From Maribellus maritimus (lineage in GTDB: Bacteria > Bacteroidota > Bacteroidia > Bacteroidales > Prolixibacteraceae), in assembly GCF_022267315.1 (NCBI RefSeq), contig NZ_JAIKLE010000009.1:124001-188000 (forward strand): DNA of 64,000 bases, given 5' to 3'. The notes below the pieces were generated by a model that saw only the letters and a program-made list of their open reading frames with translations, did not search any database and was not told where the DNA came from. The position numbers were made by a program, and so were the translations under genes. Each line of letters begins with the position of its first letter. Position 1 is the first letter of the stretch. This document shows positions 61,131-64,000 of this stretch, piece after piece.

Positions 61131-62567
61131 TCAGAAAGTAGTTTTAACTGTTTCCAACAGGTTTTGAATCTTACCAATGAGTTTTGAATGCGAACCATCA
61201 AATTGATTGACCATAAAAGAGAAAGCAACTGTTTTCCCTGAATCCACTTTCAAATAACCGGCGTAACATCTTACCCGCGTCATTGAACCACTTTTAGCTT
61301 TCAAAGTATTTCCCTCAAATACCCTTGCATCAAAACCATAAAGGGTTCCGTTTGCCGCTCCCGGTAACGAGTTAAAAAAAGCCGTTGAATATTTACTTTG
61401 ATTATGCATGTATTTCAAAAGCGAAACAAACTGTTTTGGAGAAATGGCATTAAAATGCGACAAGCCGCTTCCGTCTTCCATAAAAAACTGCCCTTCAAGT
61501 CCTTTGGATTTCCAAAAATGTTTGATAACTGCAATTCCTTTTTCCCTGCTCCCCTCTCCTGTTGTTTTGACCGCAATTTGTTTTACCAAATGTTCGGCAA
61601 TCAAATTTACACTTTTGTAGTTGAGTACTTTTACAATTTCAGCTAAAATAGGTGATTCCTGGATATAAACAATTTGAAGTTCCGTTCTATCTACTTTTTT
61701 AAACTTAACTTCTCCTGAAATAAAAATCCCGGATTTTGCCAAATGTGAAATAAAATCTGCTGCCATCAGCTTCTCGGGGTTCTGGTCAGAAGCTTTGATG
61801 GTAAAAGATTTTCTATTTTTGGGAATGGTTCCTCTGATAACTCTTTTATTATCCAGCGGACTTCCGAAAACAAAGGCTAAATCACGATTTTCATCGGATG
61901 ATAAAACTTCGTTCTGAATTTCCAATCCCTCAATTTTGGGGTATGTTGAAACGATTTGGGTTGGCATTCCTGCTTTTCCCTGAGAAGAAAAAGTAATGCG
62001 GAACATGTTATCATAAACTGATAATGCAGATGGCCCCGCTCCATAATAATTTCCCATGTCTTCCCAAATCCAGGTAGGCGGTATTTTTTCCGAGTCATAA
62101 AGTGAAACATCTAAAACTAAATCACCTTTGATTTCTTGTATTCCGGCATCTTTTATCTTTTGAACCCATTTATCCAAAAAATCAGGATGTTCATAAAAGT
62201 CTTTAAAGTGAGCAGATCCAAGCACAGGATCGCCGCCTCCAACCACAACCAGGTCACCATTTAAGGTATTTCTGTTAATATTTCCGGTGTAGCCGATTTT
62301 TGTTGTAAAACGATAATCGGCACCTAAAACCTCAAGTGCTACAGCCGATGTCACCAACTTCATGGTTGAGGCGGGTATCATTAATTTGTTATTGTCAAAA
62401 TTGAATAGTATCTCATCGGAATCCAAATCACTAACCTGAATTCCAATTGTAGCATTTTTATAATCTGAATCGGTAAGCAATTTCTGAAAAACTTGTTCAA
62501 TGTTTTGCTGTGCCGGAGAAAATATATGGATAAATAATATGAGAACAGTAAAAATCCTTCCTTTCAT
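61131..62567 (-). CDS. dacB: D-alanyl-D-alanine carboxypeptidase/endopeptidase (DacB/PBP4-like)
   Basis: This 478-aa periplasmic enzyme trims peptidoglycan stem peptides. A signal peptide is visible (ILFIHIFSPAQQ). The penicillin-binding motifs are SxxK at Ser67-Lys70 (PASTMK) and KSGS in LKAKSGSMTRV near residue 425. The DGSGLSHFNAI segment, with the SxN-like second motif of class C PBPs, is also clear. The long insert between SxxK and SxN is usual for PBP4-type enzymes. It is monocistronic. Its 3' end is 343 bases from the eCIS operon, so no coupling is implied. Confidence 0.92.
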   Translation of the reverse strand: MKGRIFTVLILFIHIFSPAQQNIEQVFQKLLTDSDYKNATIGIQVSDLDSDEILFNFDNNKLMIPASTMKLVTSAVALEVLGADYRFTTKIGYTGNINRNTLNGDLVVVGGGDPVLGSAHFKDFYEHPDFLDKWVQKIKDAGIQEIKGDLVLDVSLYDSEKIPPTWIWEDMGNYYGAGPSALSVYDNMFRITFSSQGKAGMPTQIVSTYPKIEGLEIQNEVLSSDENRDLAFVFGSPLDNKRVIRGTIPKNRKSFTIKASDQNPEKLMAADFISHLAKSGIFISGEVKFKKVDRTELQIVYIQESPILAEIVKVLNYKSVNLIAEHLVKQIAVKTTGEGSREKGIAVIKHFWKSKGLEGQFFMEDGSGLSHFNAISPKQFVSLLKYMHNQSKYSTAFFNSLPGAANGTLYGFDARVFEGNTLKAKSGSMTRVRCYAGYLKVDSGKTVAFSFMVNQFDGSHSKLIGKIQNLLETVKTTF

Positions 62568-62686
62568 TTTTATTACTTTTGAATGCTTAAAAATAACAGT
62601 TTATAAAAGCTTCGTGGAAATTTTAGTGTTAATCTTAACATCTTTCAATCCTCGCGCTTAAAATGGCAATACTAATTTACAACAAA

Positions 62687-63067
62687 ATGATACGTACCTT
62701 ATTACTTGTTGGCACCGGCGGATTTATTGGAAGTGTGATGCGCTACCTGATACAAATTACTGTTGAGAAGGGACTTGCCAGCACTTTCCCGCTGGGAACA
62801 ATGATTGCAAATATTGCAGGTAGTTTTATAATTGGTGTTGTTTTTGCTTTGGCCGAAAAAGGAAACCTGATGAACGCAGAATGGCGCATGTTTCTTGCAG
62901 TTGGGTTTTGTGGCGGTTTTACTACTTTTTCTTCTTTTGCCTATAATAATTTTACCATGCTGAGGACAGGCACGTTTGGCCAATTTTTTTGGAACGTTGG
63001 AGGAAGTCTGTTTTTAGGAATTTTAGCAGTCTATCTCGGCGTAATTTTGGTAAGAACGGTATTCTGA
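62687..63067 (+). CDS. crcB: Fluoride channel CrcB/Fluc
   Basis: This 126-aa membrane protein exports fluoride. I prefer ATG 62687 (MIRTLLLVGTGGFIGSVMRYL), the usual CrcB start; an in-frame ATG at 62663 would add eight residues. Four helices are visible, with GGFIGSVMRY, TFPLGTMIANIAGSFIIGVVFAL and the FCGGFTTFSSFAYN motif that forms the pore. Fluc channels are dual-topology dimers; only one copy is here. There is no fluoride-riboswitch fold that I can recognise in the 119-base gap upstream. The DUF190 gene lies 124 bases downstream. Confidence 0.93.
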   Translation: MIRTLLLVGTGGFIGSVMRYLIQITVEKGLASTFPLGTMIANIAGSFIIGVVFALAEKGNLMNAEWRMFLAVGFCGGFTTFSSFAYNNFTMLRTGTFGQFFWNVGGSLFLGILAVYLGVILVRTVF

Positions 63068-63191
63068 ATACACATACTAAACAGTTAAAATTTGGCTACA
63101 GACAGCAAGTTCCAAATTTCAAATAAACAGTTTTATCTTTTTTAATGAAACTTATATTTTTTTTCCGTGTAAAAACATAGAAAAAAATACC

Positions 63192-63560
63192 ATGAATATT
63201 TCAGGGAAAGCGGGAATTTTAAAGATATATATTGGTGAATCAGATAAAGTTCACGGGCGGCCTTTGTTTGAAGAGATCGTTTTTAAAGCACGCGAAGCAG
63301 GGCTGGCGGGTGCAACCGTTTACAAAGGAATTATGTCGTTTGGGGCGAGCCATTCCATTCATACGCAAAAAATTTTTGCACTTTCAGTTGATATGCCCGT
63401 ATCAGTTGAGATTACGGACAACAAGGAGAAACTAAACGAGTTTCTGAAAACAGTAAACAACTTGATGGACCATAGTAAAAAAGGCGGACTGGTTACATTT
63501 CAGGAAGTGGACGTTTTACGCTACGAAGTTGGAGAGAAATACCGGATAGTAAAAAAATAG
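63192..63560 (+). CDS. DUF190 family protein
   Basis: This 122-aa cytoplasmic protein shows the DUF190 signature: GKAGILKIYIGESDKVHGRPLFEEIVFKAREAGLAGATVYKGIMSFGASHSIH, then FALSVDMPVSVEITDNKEKLNEFLKTVNNL and GLVTFQEVDVLRY. DUF190 genes are commonly beside crcB, as here, which ties the family to fluoride resistance; its biochemical role is unknown. The ferredoxin-like fold suggests a trimeric PII-like regulator. Confidence 0.92.
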   Translation: MNISGKAGILKIYIGESDKVHGRPLFEEIVFKAREAGLAGATVYKGIMSFGASHSIHTQKIFALSVDMPVSVEITDNKEKLNEFLKTVNNLMDHSKKGGLVTFQEVDVLRYEVGEKYRIVKK

Positions 63561-63587
63561 CCGGTACTCATTTGAAGTTGAAACAGC

Positions 63588-63619
63588 AAAAGCCGCTCCC
63601 TATAGTTGGAACGGCTTTA
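63588..63619. terminator. Hairpin between DUF190 and the right-edge gene
   Basis: AAAGCCGCTCC (63589-63599) pairs with GGAACGGCTTT (63608-63618), one mismatch and an 8-base loop. The minus-strand side is followed by TTTTG, so it best ends the right-edge gene. It may also serve DUF190. Confidence 0.65.
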
Positions 63620-63663
63620 TTGATTGTATATAACAGTAGTTATTAGGTTTCCTTTTTTAAGAC

Positions 63664-64000
63664 CTATGGTATGACATATGAAGCCTCCATCTTTTTACTG
63701 GCATCGCTTTCTGAAACAGCTGTCAGAGTTATTTTGACATCGCTTTTTTCGCCATCTTCTTCGCTAAAATAAACAGGAATAGAAATTTCTTCCCCTGATG
63801 AAACAACCACCAATTCGTTCAAAATTTCGGCTTTTAAACCTTCTCCTTCAGTACTTACCGCCAAACGATAAATATCATTATCAAAACAGGAGGCATCCAA
63901 ACCTGCTTTTTCTTCTTTGTTTTTCAGCGTAAAAAGAGCAACACTTTCCTTTGTTGTTTTTGGTGCGGTTAACTGAAAATCTCTTTTTGCAGCTCCGCTT
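63664..64000 (-). CDS. Secreted-protein C-terminal beta-sandwich fragment, partial
   Basis: The frame is open to the right edge of the window, so the N-terminal part is missing. The visible 111 residues read KAGLDASCFDNDIYRLAVSTEGEGLKAEILNELVVVSSGEEISIPVYFSEEDGEKSDVKITLTAVSESDASKKM before the end. The pattern is an Ig-like/NEW3-type sandwich often closing secreted hydrolases. A TTG at 63900 is not a credible start. No enzymatic motif is visible in this part; the protein cannot be named. Confidence 0.6.
   Translation of the reverse strand, partial: SGAAKRDFQLTAPKTTKESVALFTLKNKEEKAGLDASCFDNDIYRLAVSTEGEGLKAEILNELVVVSSGEEISIPVYFSEEDGEKSDVKITLTAVSESDASKKMEASYVIP

Noticed and set aside
61121-61134. 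Terminator of the dacB-like gene
   Set aside because: A 5-bp stem overlaps the stop codon and the A-run is about 20 bases away; too weak to call.
62568-62686. Fluoride riboswitch upstream of crcB
   Set aside because: I could not find the conserved pseudoknot segments; the gap is AT-rich and lacks the GGCGATGG-type start.

Overview
The window looks like a chromosome fragment of a free-living, polysaccharide-degrading member of the Bacteroidota. The evidence is AT-rich DNA, TonB-dependent and TPR/PorT-like outer-membrane proteins with terminal Phe, lipoproteins with a Cys near residue 18, GH94 and GH3 carbohydrate enzymes, DUF5916 and VPS10/BNR secreted proteins, and TAnnTTTG-type -7 promoter elements. 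A Marinilabiliales/Prolixibacteraceae-type host is my inference and cannot be proven from the sequence.

Left part (1-34.6 kb): ordinary chromosomal genes in short operons. They are a 3' fragment of a GH94 phosphorylase, a TonB-dependent receptor with a PhzF-like isomerase, a PQQ-propeller lipoprotein, a methyltransferase, an FRG-domain protein, an aldo/keto reductase-pirin pair, a PAP2 phosphatase-GT39 pair for lipid/glycan modification, a TPR lipoprotein, a VPS10-like secreted protein, DUF5916, a subtilisin lipoprotein, a GH3 enzyme with a PA14 insert, a YkgJ-SDR-DsrE run, a cobalamin adenosyltransferase-ABC ATPase pair, recG, a DUF1835-like protein and an outer-membrane barrel. Several clear hairpin terminators separate them.

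Central block (34.6-60.8 kb, all on the minus strand, almost no gaps): a complete extracellular contractile injection system (eCIS, Afp/PVC/AlgoCIS-like). In transcription order it encodes a Pvc16-like DUF4255 terminator, an unknown 291-aa protein, one long sheath, two gp19-like tube proteins, a 52-aa DUF5908 protein, a LysM tube/baseplate adaptor, a VgrG-like spike, a PAAR tip, gp25, a gp6/J-like wedge, a second large wedge protein, a 1411-aa PKD-containing protein, a tape-measure protein, a DUF4157 cargo candidate, a small unknown protein, an N-acetylmuramidase, a second DUF4157 protein with an OmpA-like tail, and the AAA+ ATPase (Pvc15-like). No capsid, terminase, portal, integrase, TssJLM or ClpV gene is present, so it is neither a prophage nor a classical T6SS. 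The likely payload module is four genes (34-42 kb side) between the tape measure and the ATPase. Both DUF4157 proteins carry an HELTH motif and repeated acidic EELQTK-like motifs.

Right part (60.8-64 kb): a gene-free 343-bp leader, a DacB/PBP4-type carboxypeptidase, a CrcB-DUF190 pair, and the 3' end of a secreted protein running off the window. I saw no tRNA, rRNA, CRISPR array or insertion sequence.
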